NCBI RefSeq assembly: GCF_946892675.1
Contig: NZ_CAMPOV010000001.1
Coordinates: 1,586,033 to 1,650,032, forward strand
Length of the DNA stretch: 64,000 nucleotides
From: Arthrobacter sp. Marseille-P9274
GTDB taxonomy: Bacteria; Actinomycetota; Actinomycetes; Actinomycetales; Micrococcaceae
Direction of reading: 5' to 3'
The notes beneath the pieces were generated by a model that was given only the letters and a program-made list of their open reading frames with translations, ran no database searches and had not been told where the DNA came from. Below, piece by piece: positions 47,410-54,844 of this stretch (positions within the stretch are counted from its first letter, which is position 1; each line of letters starts with the position of its first letter). The translations under genes and the position numbers were made by a program.

Positions 47410-48714
47410 ATGGTGACGGCGGCGACGATACTGGGAATCATCATCGTTTGGAGCGCCATCTCCAGGCCATTTGACCGCTATGGCGTCACCTCGGCCCTGT
47501 TCCTGACCGCCGCAGGATTCGCCGTCGGCGCGTCGACACTCGGCATGCTTGACATCACCCTGGAGGCCGAGGTGGTCGAGCGCGTGGCGGAGCTCGCGCT
47601 CGTGCTGCTGCTGTTCAGCGATGCCGCCCGGCTCGACCTTCGCTCGCTTCGCCAGGAACTGGGGTGGCCGAGCCGCCTGCTGCTGATTGGCCTGCCGCTC
47701 ACGATGCTCGCCGGAATGTGGGTCGGAACCCTCGTTTTCCCTGGCATGGCGCTCGCGTCCGCCGCCCTGCTGGCCACGATGCTGGCCCCGACCGACGCCG
47801 CCCTGGGCCGGAAGGTCGTGGCGGATAGCGCCGTTCCGGCCCGTGTGCGGCAAGCCTTGGACGTCGAGAGCGGCCTCAACGATGGACTCGCCGTCCCCTT
47901 CTTCCTCGTCGCCCTTGAAATCGCCAACGCCGATCTCACGACCGGGATCACCGGGGCGGTCGTCAGCAACATGGCCGCCCAGATCGGCTGGGGACTCGCC
48001 GGCGGACTCGCAGCGGGAATCCTGGGCGGGCTGCTGTTCCGCACCGCAGACCGGCGGGGATGGATCAGCCCGGAGTGGCGACAGGTTGTGACGATGGCCG
48101 TGGCGCTGCTGGCCTACACCCTCGCGCTGACGCTCGGCGGCAGCGGTTTTATCGCCGCCTTCGTCGGCGGCATCGCGTTCGGGAGGGCTTCGGGCGCACG
48201 CGGATCGCAGGTTACGCTGTTCGCCGAGGAGTCAGGCGACTTCCTGGCCGCCGTAACCTGGATCGGATTCGGAGCACTGGCCCTAACCTGGGCCGTCCCG
48301 CACATCACCTGGCAGGTGATCCTCTACGCTGTGCTCAGTCTGACACTGGTGCGTATGGTCCCCGTGGCGATCGCCTTCGCCGGCCAGAGCGTGAAGGCCC
48401 CGACGACGGCGTTCATCGGCTGGTTCGGTCCGCGCGGCCTCGCCTCACTCGTGTTCGCGCTGCTCGCCTTCGAGCGCGGGGTTCCCGACGGTGAAGTCGT
48501 GTTCACGACCGCGGTCATCACCGTTGCGCTCAGCGTCATGCTCCACGGCCTCAGCTCGGTCCCGCTGGTCGCCCTCTACCACCGGTGGTACGAGGTCCAC
48601 GCCGCCGTACATCCGGCAGCGGAAGAGGCGACGCCGGCGACAATGCCCCGCCGTCGGCGCCAGTTCCCCACCCTCGGTTCCGCCGGCTTCCACCGCGGTG
48701 GAAAACCGGGCTGA
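47410..48714 (+). CDS. Cation:proton antiporter (CPA1/NhaP type)
   Basis: A 434-residue protein with about 12 membrane segments. The conserved CPA transport region appears as MLAPTDAALGRKVV and DVESGLNDGLAVPFFLVA, with the ND pair expected in proton-coupled Na+/H+ exchange; AFIGWFGPRGLASLVFALL (adjoining parts) is a further signature. The cytosolic tail is short and Arg-rich. ATG 47410 has GCAGGA six bases upstream; an ATG 18 bases earlier is in frame. It follows the SulP gene by 104 bases, and may be co-transcribed. No regulatory domain was seen. Confidence 0.87.
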   Translation: MVTAATILGIIIVWSAISRPFDRYGVTSALFLTAAGFAVGASTLGMLDITLEAEVVERVAELALVLLLFSDAARLDLRSLRQELGWPSRLLLIGLPLTMLAGMWVGTLVFPGMALASAALLATMLAPTDAALGRKVVADSAVPARVRQALDVESGLNDGLAVPFFLVALEIANADLTTGITGAVVSNMAAQIGWGLAGGLAAGILGGLLFRTADRRGWISPEWRQVVTMAVALLAYTLALTLGGSGFIAAFVGGIAFGRASGARGSQVTLFAEESGDFLAAVTWIGFGALALTWAVPHITWQVILYAVLSLTLVRMVPVAIAFAGQSVKAPTTAFIGWFGPRGLASLVFALLAFERGVPDGEVVFTTAVITVALSVMLHGLSSVPLVALYHRWYEVHAAVHPAAEEATPATMPRRRRQFPTLGSAGFHRGGKPG

Positions 48715-48771
48715 ACCGGCATGCCTACTTCCGGGCATTACACGGTCCCCGGAAGCAGGGGCCAGCCGCCA

Positions 48772-48932
48772 TTCGGCGTCATCGTCGCCTGCTTCTGCGC
48801 CTAGGCACTCGTCTCCGGCGGCCCGAGCATCCTCGAACCCCAGCGAGCTGTTCCCCACGAATGTGCGGCCCAGCGCAGTTGGCATCACCACGGCGGCCAG
48901 CCGTATCGGAGCAACACTGGGAACCTTCGCCC
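48772..48932 (+). pseudogene. Decayed C-terminal fragment of an MFS transporter
   Basis: One frame reads FGVIVACFCA, a TAG stop at 48802, then ALVSGGPSILE; a neighbouring frame continues SELFPTNVRPSAVGIT and ASRIGATLGTFAP. Together they match the 'GP-x-x-L-x-x-x-S-E-L-F-P-T-x-V-R-x-x-A-V-G' region of sugar/metabolite MFS transporters. There is thus an internal stop and a frameshift, and both ends are missing. It joins directly onto the truncated recombinase at 48936. Confidence 0.7.
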
Positions 48933-48935
48933 CCC

Positions 48936-49259
48936 ATGGCCAACCTCATGTTTTCGGTCATGGGAGCCTTCGCCGAGTTCGAGCGCTCGCTTGTTAGGGA
49001 GCGACAGCGGGAAGGCATCACCCTGGCCCGCCAGCGGGGCGCCTATCGCGGCCGGAAAAAGACGCTCTCCCCGGAGAACGCAGTCGATCTGGTTACCCGC
49101 GCGGCCGCCGGTATCCCAAAGCCAGCGCTGGCCAAGGACTACGGCATCAGCCGCGGGACGGTGTACCAGTACTTACGCCAAGCCGCAGCGGCTCCAGCCA
49201 AGCAGCGTCATCGACATCTCTCCCGCCTGGAGCGTGAGCGAGAGCAGTCGAACTCATAG
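48936..49259 (+). pseudogene. Truncated serine recombinase (resolvase/invertase), C-terminal half
   Basis: Residues from MANLMFSVMGAFAEFERS through RERQREGITLARQRGAYRG and a Hin-type helix-turn-helix (AKDYGISRGTVYQYL) are clear resolvase/invertase family features. The catalytic N-terminal half with the nucleophilic Ser and Arg residues is absent; the sequence before 48936 is the MFS relic. It cannot be an active recombinase, though the DNA-binding half (107 residues) remains open. It marks an old mobile-element insertion or excision. Confidence 0.82.
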
Positions 49260-49399
49260 GATCCCGCTTCCGACTATCTCGAGTTTCGCGCTCGGCTTGT
49301 GGCTCCTGCTGAGTTCAGCAGTCCGGTAGGGAGGGCGGTGACTTCCCGACGCCTACACAAGCCACGGCCTTTGACACTGCAGTTCGGAACTCACGTCTG

Positions 49400-49436
49400 C
49401 GGCGGCCGGCTCTCTATTTCCGAGAGCCGGCCGCCG
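49400..49436. terminator. Perfect hairpin after the BCCT transporter gene
   Basis: CGGCGGCCGGCTCTC pairs without mismatch with GAGAGCCGGCCGCCG around TATTTCC. It is 24 bases beyond the transporter stop on the minus strand and also 140 bases beyond the recombinase fragment. Confidence 0.75.
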
Positions 49437-49459
49437 AAGATTCACCTATTGGACGGAAA

Positions 49460-51085
49460 CTAGGCTGACCCCTTCCGATTCTTCACGGGCAGGTCCTTCA
49501 GACGCGCGTGCCGGAAAGCGGCGAACTCGTGATCGCGCCTGAGTTCGATGATCAGCGATGCTCCGAGCAAGGCGACGATCAGCGTGAAGGGCAGGGCGGA
49601 AAGCATCGCCGCCTGCTGCAGGGCGGTCAGGCCACCGACTACCAGCAGCAGGACAGCGCAGGCACCGGTGAGGCCTCCCCACATGACGAGCACGGGCTTG
49701 CCGGGATCCAGCGTACCTTTGGAGGAGAGCATGCTCAGCACGAACGTGTTGGCATCTGCCCCCGAGATGAAGAACAGCGCAACCAGGATCACCGTAGCAA
49801 CGGCAGTGATCTGGACCAGAGGCAGATTCTCCAACATGGCGAAGAAGGCGGAGTTAATGTTCTCGGTGGTGGCCGCACCGACGCCGGCACCGTTCATGTC
49901 CATGTGGATGGCGGAGCCGCCGAAGATGGTGAACCAGGCGAAGAAGACCAGGCTGGGCACTCCGAGGACGCCGACGACGAACTGGCGAACCGTGCGGCCC
50001 TTGGAGATCTTGGCCAGGAACACGCCGACGAAGGCGCCCCAGCTCAGCCACCAGGCCATCATGAAGTAGGTCCACCACTGCATCCACTGCAGGTCATCTG
50101 GAGTGGTCGGAGTGATGAGGCTGACCTGGAAGAAGTCGTTGAAGTACTGTCCCACGGAGCGGAAGAACAAGTTCGAGATGAAGTTCGTGGGGCCCGCGAC
50201 GAACACGTAGACGGCCAGCGCGACCGACAGGGTCATGGTGATCTGGCTGATGTACTTGATGCCGCGGTTCACGCCGGACAGCGCGGACAGCGTGAACAGG
50301 ACAGTCACGACGGCGATGATCAGGATCTGCGTCACCAGGCCGGACGGCAGCCCGAAGACGCGCCCCAGGCCCTCGGCGATCTGGGAGGCGCCTAGCCCCA
50401 GGGACGTGGTGGTCCCGAAGAGAGTGGCGATGATCGCGAAGACGTCGATGGCCTTGCCGAACCATCCGTCCACGAGGCTGCCGAAAATCGGCCGCAGCAT
50501 CGGGGATACCAGGCCCGGCCGCTTTTTGCGGTGCGTGGAGTAACCGATGGCCAGCCCGAAGACTCCGAAGACGGCCCAGGCGTGCGGTCCCCAGTCGAAG
50601 AAGCTGAACTGCATGGCCCGGACGGCCGCGTCCATCGTCTCCGGCTGGGCCAGTGCGTGCGGCGGCGCAATGAAGTGCGAGATCGGTTCGGCGACGCCGT
50701 AACTGATCAGGCCGATGCCCATGACGGCGGACAGGATCATGGCCAGCCACGCCCAGGTGCTGTGCTCGGGCCGGTCCGTGCTCGAACCCAGGCGGATGTC
50801 GCCGAACCTGCTGAAGCCGAGATATATCATCAGGCCGATGCAGAGCAGCGTCACCACCAGGTAGCTCCAGCCGACCGAGGCTGCTACCCAGTTCATGCTG
50901 GCGGTCATGACGTTACCCAGGCTCGTGGGGCTTGCTGATGCCCAGATGACAAACGCTGCGATCAGTCCTACCGAGGCCCAAAAGACAGAGCCGAGCCGCC
51001 GCGGCGATGCAGGTGCCGGCGGTTGCGGGGGCAGCGGGCTGCTGGGCATGGTTTCCGCGTTCGGTCGAGAGATTTGTTGAACCAT
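49460..51085 (-). CDS. BCCT family transporter (betaine/choline/carnitine type)
   Basis: A 541-residue protein with twelve membrane segments. The BCCT signature is present as WTYFMMAWWLSWGAFVGVF followed by LAKISKGRTVRQFV, and the GYGVAEPISHF-like start of TM4 as ISYGVAEPISHF. It imports quaternary ammonium or related compounds by Na+ or H+ symport. The short N-terminus (about 35 residues, Pro-rich) and short C-tail argue against a large osmosensor. ATG 51085 has GGAGA upstream. It lies just downstream of the SnoaL-flavin reductase gene on the same strand, so it probably imports the substrate of the catabolic cluster (inference). Confidence 0.9.
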   Translation of the reverse strand: MVQQISRPNAETMPSSPLPPQPPAPASPRRLGSVFWASVGLIAAFVIWASASPTSLGNVMTASMNWVAASVGWSYLVVTLLCIGLMIYLGFSRFGDIRLGSSTDRPEHSTWAWLAMILSAVMGIGLISYGVAEPISHFIAPPHALAQPETMDAAVRAMQFSFFDWGPHAWAVFGVFGLAIGYSTHRKKRPGLVSPMLRPIFGSLVDGWFGKAIDVFAIIATLFGTTTSLGLGASQIAEGLGRVFGLPSGLVTQILIIAVVTVLFTLSALSGVNRGIKYISQITMTLSVALAVYVFVAGPTNFISNLFFRSVGQYFNDFFQVSLITPTTPDDLQWMQWWTYFMMAWWLSWGAFVGVFLAKISKGRTVRQFVVGVLGVPSLVFFAWFTIFGGSAIHMDMNGAGVGAATTENINSAFFAMLENLPLVQITAVATVILVALFFISGADANTFVLSMLSSKGTLDPGKPVLVMWGGLTGACAVLLLVVGGLTALQQAAMLSALPFTLIVALLGASLIIELRRDHEFAAFRHARLKDLPVKNRKGSA

Positions 51086-51126
51086 AATGGTCTCCGAATG
51101 GTGGGAGTTCAACGCCGCTGGCGGCG

Positions 51127-52071
51127 TTAGAGCTGAGACAGGCCTTCGCTGTCGAAGAAGCGGCCCGCCTGGTAGACCATGGGCGCGGTTTCGCTGACCT
51201 CGGCGTGGCGGACACGGCAGATAAAGACGGTGTGGGTCTTCGCCTGGAACCGCTCGCGGATCTCCGCCTCGAGCGCGGCGGAGGAACCGTCAATCAAGGG
51301 CGAACCGTGCGGACCGGCGTGCCAGTTGATCTCGGCAAACTTATCCGCCGATTTCGACGCGAACGTGGACACGGTGGGCTTTTGTTCGTTGCTGAGGATA
51401 TTGATACCGAGGTGGCTGGAAGCGAACAGTGCCGGGTAAGTGGAGGACGTCTTCTGGATGCAGACCATCACAAGCGGCGGTTCGAGGGAGACCGAGGCGT
51501 AAGCGTTGACCGCCAGGCCCTTGGGAACGCCGTTCTCCTTGGTCGTGACCACGGTGACGCCGGTGACGAACTGCCGGTTGAACCCCTTCATCAGTTCAAG
51601 ATCCGGCTCGCCGGAGAGGGAATCAACGACGACGCCATCAGCTTCTCCGAGTGCGTCGCCCAGGTGCCGGATACCAAGGGAGCTCAGCAGTTCACTGCTG
51701 TCCCATGTCACTGTCTCCTGCTTGATAAGGCCGCCTTCCACGGTCACGAAATTCGAGCCGCGTGTCTGGACCTGCCGGCCGGTCGCCGGGACACCCATAA
51801 AGGGGGCGCTGTGGGTACCGGTCGAGGTCCAGAAGATGGCCGCGCTGGCGCCGTCGACGACAACGGCATCCACTGTCGTAACCAGGTCCGGGAAGGCTTC
51901 CCTGATGGCCAGGATCTCTGACTGCAGCTGCTCCAGGTTCAGGGTTTTGCCGCTGCCCTTGCTGACCCTGAGGTAATCAGCGGAAACGAGTGTTCCCAGG
52001 GCCTCCACCTCTCCCCTGTCCCATGCCGCCGCCCACACATTTGCTACTACGCTGTCGAAAGTTTGTTGCAT
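51127..52071 (-). CDS. SnoaL/NTF2-like domain fused to flavin reductase
   Basis: A 314-residue fusion. Residues 1-130 are an NTF2/SnoaL ester-cyclase-like domain (IREAFPDLVTTVDAVVVDG and GVPATGRQVQTRG). Residues 155-310 form a flavin reductase of the RutF/HpaC type (FVTGVTVVTTKENGVPKGLAVNAYASVSLEPPLV in adjoining parts), the reductase half of two-component monooxygenases. The LLM oxygenase encoded at 56595 could use its reduced flavin. A slightly earlier ATG (52092) would add seven residues; neither has a strong ribosome site. It is divergent from the GntR gene across a 128-base region. Confidence 0.85.
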   Translation of the reverse strand: MQQTFDSVVANVWAAAWDRGEVEALGTLVSADYLRVSKGSGKTLNLEQLQSEILAIREAFPDLVTTVDAVVVDGASAAIFWTSTGTHSAPFMGVPATGRQVQTRGSNFVTVEGGLIKQETVTWDSSELLSSLGIRHLGDALGEADGVVVDSLSGEPDLELMKGFNRQFVTGVTVVTTKENGVPKGLAVNAYASVSLEPPLVMVCIQKTSSTYPALFASSHLGINILSNEQKPTVSTFASKSADKFAEINWHAGPHGSPLIDGSSAALEAEIRERFQAKTHTVFICRVRHAEVSETAPMVYQAGRFFDSEGLSQL

Positions 52072-52162
52072 GGTAGAAAGCGTAATCTGCATCACGCCGA
52101 GAGGTCAAGAGGCAGTATGTTTCCTTGAATAACCTAGAAAATTAGAGATACTCGCACCACTC

Positions 52163-52205
52163 TTGACGCCCCTCATGCATGCAACGTAGTGTTCCATGTA
52201 TGCAA
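52163..52205 (+). promoter_or_regulatory. Promoter of the GntR operon with paired operator-like repeats
   Basis: TTGACG (52163-52168) and TAGTGT (52187-52192) are spaced by 18 bases, and the expected start point coincides with the ATG at 52200. A direct repeat CATGCATGCAA / CATGTATGCAA lies at 52174-52184 and 52195-52205, 21 bases apart. One copy falls in the spacer and one over the start codon, which suits autorepression. Confidence 0.55.
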
Positions 52206-52886
52206 GAAATGCTGATGAAGACGCAGGGCAACGAGGATTCCTCCAAAGAGCATTCCCTGCTCGACAGGGTCCGTACGTTGATCCTCGGCGGGCAATTTCC
52301 TCCCGGCGCTCCGGTGTCGGAGGTATTCCTGGCCCAGGAGTTCGAGGTCAGCCGCACTCCCATCCGCGAGACTCTCAAGCAGTTGCAGCACGAAGGCCTG
52401 GTCGAAATCCGCCCCAAGGTCGGCACGTTCGTGCGGGAACCGACCCGGCGCGAGATAGTCGAGCTGTTCCAGCTGAAGGAAAGCCTCGAGGGCCTGGCTG
52501 CCGGCCTGCTGACGCGGCGCGGCAAGGTCCGTGAGATTTCGATCCTTGAGCGCAATGTCGAGGAGTCCGTCGAGGCCGCAGCGGAACAGGATGCCGAACG
52601 GTATGCCGAGCTGGTGCACGAATTCCACCGGACGATCATTACCGGCGCGGACAACAACAAGCTGGTGGAGCACTACGAGCGGCTGATGAACCAGTTGGCC
52701 TACCACCGCCTGGTCCTGCGGACCGCGGAGCATCCCGGCCGCATCAGTGCCTCGACCTCGGAACACCGCACCGTCCTGTCGATGATCAAGGACAAGGACC
52801 ACTTCGGCGCCGAAGCGGCCATGCGAAACCATGTCTACGCATCCTCCCGCGAAGTCCTGACGGACTCTCGGACCCGGAACGACTGA
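52200..52886 (+). CDS. GntR family (FadR/FCD-type) transcriptional regulator
   Basis: A 228-residue regulator. The winged helix comprises SEVFLAQEFEVSRTPIRETL and LVEIRPKVGTFVREP; the C-terminal FCD ligand domain has HEFHRTIITGADNNKL and a final acidic helix. GntR/FCD proteins usually respond to organic acids or amino acids. ATG 52200 fits a leaderless transcript from the promoter just before it; later Met codons (52209, 52215) are alternatives. It heads the divergent pathway operon and is the likely repressor of both sides. Confidence 0.88.
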   Translation: MQEMLMKTQGNEDSSKEHSLLDRVRTLILGGQFPPGAPVSEVFLAQEFEVSRTPIRETLKQLQHEGLVEIRPKVGTFVREPTRREIVELFQLKESLEGLAAGLLTRRGKVREISILERNVEESVEAAAEQDAERYAELVHEFHRTIITGADNNKLVEHYERLMNQLAYHRLVLRTAEHPGRISASTSEHRTVLSMIKDKDHFGAEAAMRNHVYASSREVLTDSRTRND

Positions 52887-52914
52887 TCCCTCTCCGAGAA
52901 AGTGAAGCCCCATT

Positions 52915-53547
52915 TTGACTAACAGCACTACTGCCGGCCCCGCGGAACGCGCCGCCGGCATCCGGAAAATTGTCTACTACCAAGAGGAAGTCCTGCTGGA
53001 GAACGGCGCCCGTCCGCCGGTACCGGCCCTCCGGGCCACCGCCGCAGCAGTGATTCCTAACCCTTGGATCGGCACTGCGCCGGACAAGGACCTGGCAGAG
53101 GAGTCCCGGACCGTAGCCCCGCACATCGCGCAGATCCTGACCGACCGCCTGATCGAGGGCCTCGGCGGGGTCAACCGGATCGAGGCGTTCGGCAAGGCTG
53201 CGATCGTCGGATCGAGCGGCGAGATCGAGCACGCCGGTGCCCTGATCCATACCCCGTACTTCGGCAACCTGGTCAGGGAGTTCCTTGAGGGCACATCGAT
53301 CATCTGCTTTGCCGACGACCGTGCCGAGGCCGGCCAACCGCTCGTCGTACCGATGTGGCACAAGACCGAGGCCGCCACCCGCAGCCACTACCAGACCATC
53401 ACAGCCCGGATTTCCGACGGCCCCCGGCCGGACGAAATTGTTGTTATCGCCGCCGCTTCAACCGGCCCCCGGCCGCACGCCAGAATCGGCGACCGCACCA
53501 CTGATCCCGCTGTAACCTCCCGCATCCTTGAAGGAGCCCCTGCATGA
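52915..53547 (+). CDS. DUF1185 ('amino acid synthesis family') protein, copy 1
   Basis: A 210-residue cytosolic protein. The DUF1185 core runs from RKIVYYQEEVLLENG through PNPWIGTAP to EAFGKAAIVGSSGEIEHAGALIH (adjoining parts). Members are seen in degradation gene clusters of proteobacteria and actinobacteria, and a Bordetella structure is known, but the reaction is not established. It starts at TTG 52915, 28 bases after the GntR gene. Its last codons overlap the next DUF1185 gene by ATGA. The Pro/Ala-rich 15-residue N-terminus and C-terminal tail are longer than in copy 2. Confidence 0.82.
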   Translation: MTNSTTAGPAERAAGIRKIVYYQEEVLLENGARPPVPALRATAAAVIPNPWIGTAPDKDLAEESRTVAPHIAQILTDRLIEGLGGVNRIEAFGKAAIVGSSGEIEHAGALIHTPYFGNLVREFLEGTSIICFADDRAEAGQPLVVPMWHKTEAATRSHYQTITARISDGPRPDEIVVIAAASTGPRPHARIGDRTTDPAVTSRILEGAPA

Positions 53548-54095
53548 ACGTCCGAAAGATCATCACCCTCGTCGATGAGACCCTGACCGAGGGCGGCCGG
53601 CCGGTCGAACCCAACGCCCGCGTCGCCGTCGTCGCCGCCGTCATTGATAACCCGTGGCGCGGCCAGGGCTTCGTCGAAGACCTCACCGCCGGCATCGACG
53701 AAGCAGCCTCCCGGGTCGGGGAACTCCTCGCACCGCGCGTGGTCAAAGCCCTCGGCGGCACCGTCGAGGCCTACGGCAAAGCCGCGATCGTAGGGCTGGA
53801 CGGCGAGATCGAGCACGGCTCCGCGCTGATCCACACGCTCAAGTTCGGCGACCATTTCCGCAATGCAGCGAATGCCACCACGCTGCTGCCCGCCGTCGAG
53901 AAGCGCGGTCCGGCCGGCGTCACCTTCGACATCCCGCTGAAGCACGTCACGGACGCGACCATCCGCTCGCACCACCAGAGCATCGAGGTCCGGCTGGCGG
54001 ATGCCCCGCACCCCGGCGAGATCGTGATCGCGCTGGCGGCAGCTTCGCAGGGCCGTCCGCAGCAGCGCCTGGCACCGCTGTCGACCGAACAGTAG
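53544..54095 (+). CDS. DUF1185 ('amino acid synthesis family') protein, copy 2
   Basis: A 183-residue paralogue of the preceding gene. Shared blocks are IDNPWRGQGFVEDL (for PNPWIGTAPDKDL), EAYGKAAIVGLDGEIEHGSALIHT and TIRSHHQSIEVRLADAPHPGEIVIALAAAS (adjoining parts). Overlap with copy 1 (ATGA) implies translational coupling, so a heteromeric complex is likely. The two have diverged widely outside the conserved core. The alpha/beta hydrolase gene begins two bases after the stop. Confidence 0.85.
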   Translation: MNVRKIITLVDETLTEGGRPVEPNARVAVVAAVIDNPWRGQGFVEDLTAGIDEAASRVGELLAPRVVKALGGTVEAYGKAAIVGLDGEIEHGSALIHTLKFGDHFRNAANATTLLPAVEKRGPAGVTFDIPLKHVTDATIRSHHQSIEVRLADAPHPGEIVIALAAASQGRPQQRLAPLSTEQ

Positions 54096-54097
54096 CC

Positions 54098-54844
54098 ATG
54101 GAGGCAAGACTGCCGATCGTCCTGCTGCACGGTGTCGGGCTGGACAGCAGCATGTGGGATCTGTTCCGCGCAGAACTAAGCCGGCTCACCGACCGGGAAA
54201 TCGTGGCCCTGGACCTGCCTGGCCACGGCGCCCGACCCCCGCTGACGGAAGCGGTGTCCCTTGCGGATTTGGCGAATGACGTCGCCGTCCGGCTTCCGGG
54301 GCGGGCGCACCTTGTCGGGTTCTCGCTTGGCGCCTTGATTGCCCAGCATCTGGCCCGGCATCGCCCGGAGCTGGTCGCCAGCCTGGCTAGCGTGAGCTCG
54401 GTCTGCCTGAGGACGCCTGAGGAGGCAGCCTCGGTGGCAGCCAGGCTGGAGAACGCGGATACGGACTTCGCCGACAGCGTCGAGGCCTCGGTCCGGCGCT
54501 GGTTCCCGGCGGAGGCGGGAACGGACACGGCGACCATGGCCCGTGTGCGCAGCACCCTTCTGGCGAACGACAGGCAGTCCTACCTGCACGCGTACCGGGT
54601 TTTCGCGACGTCCGACGCGGAGATCGGCGCCGAGCTCGGCGGGATCTCCGTCCCGTCGCTGGCCGTGACCGGGGACCTGGATCCCGGCTCGACACCCGAG
54701 ATGACCCGCCGCCTGGGCGAGGCAATCCCGGGCGCGCGCACCGCCATCGTACCTGACACCAGGCACATGCTGCCGGTAGAGCGCCCGGCGGAGCTGGCCC
54801 ACATCATCACCGAATTCATCGAAGAACCGAGGCGAGACTCGTGA
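54098..54844 (+). CDS. Alpha/beta hydrolase
   Basis: A 248-residue serine hydrolase. Elements are HGVGLDSSMW (oxyanion loop), GFSLGALIAQ with the nucleophile Ser, GDLDPGS (acidic residue) and DTRHMLPVERP (catalytic His). It resembles lactone or enol-lactone hydrolases (3-oxoadipate enol-lactonase/RutD-like). ATG 54098 starts two bases after the DUF1185 stop; the last four bases overlap the ALDH gene (GTGA). In context it may cleave an ester, lactone or carbamate intermediate formed after oxygenation. Confidence 0.88.
   Translation: MEARLPIVLLHGVGLDSSMWDLFRAELSRLTDREIVALDLPGHGARPPLTEAVSLADLANDVAVRLPGRAHLVGFSLGALIAQHLARHRPELVASLASVSSVCLRTPEEAASVAARLENADTDFADSVEASVRRWFPAEAGTDTATMARVRSTLLANDRQSYLHAYRVFATSDAEIGAELGGISVPSLAVTGDLDPGSTPEMTRRLGEAIPGARTAIVPDTRHMLPVERPAELAHIITEFIEEPRRDS

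Noticed and set aside
48585-48935. Full-length recombinase extending upstream of 48936
   Set aside because: The frame is open but encodes no catalytic domain; the upstream DNA matches an MFS relic and the antiporter 3' end.
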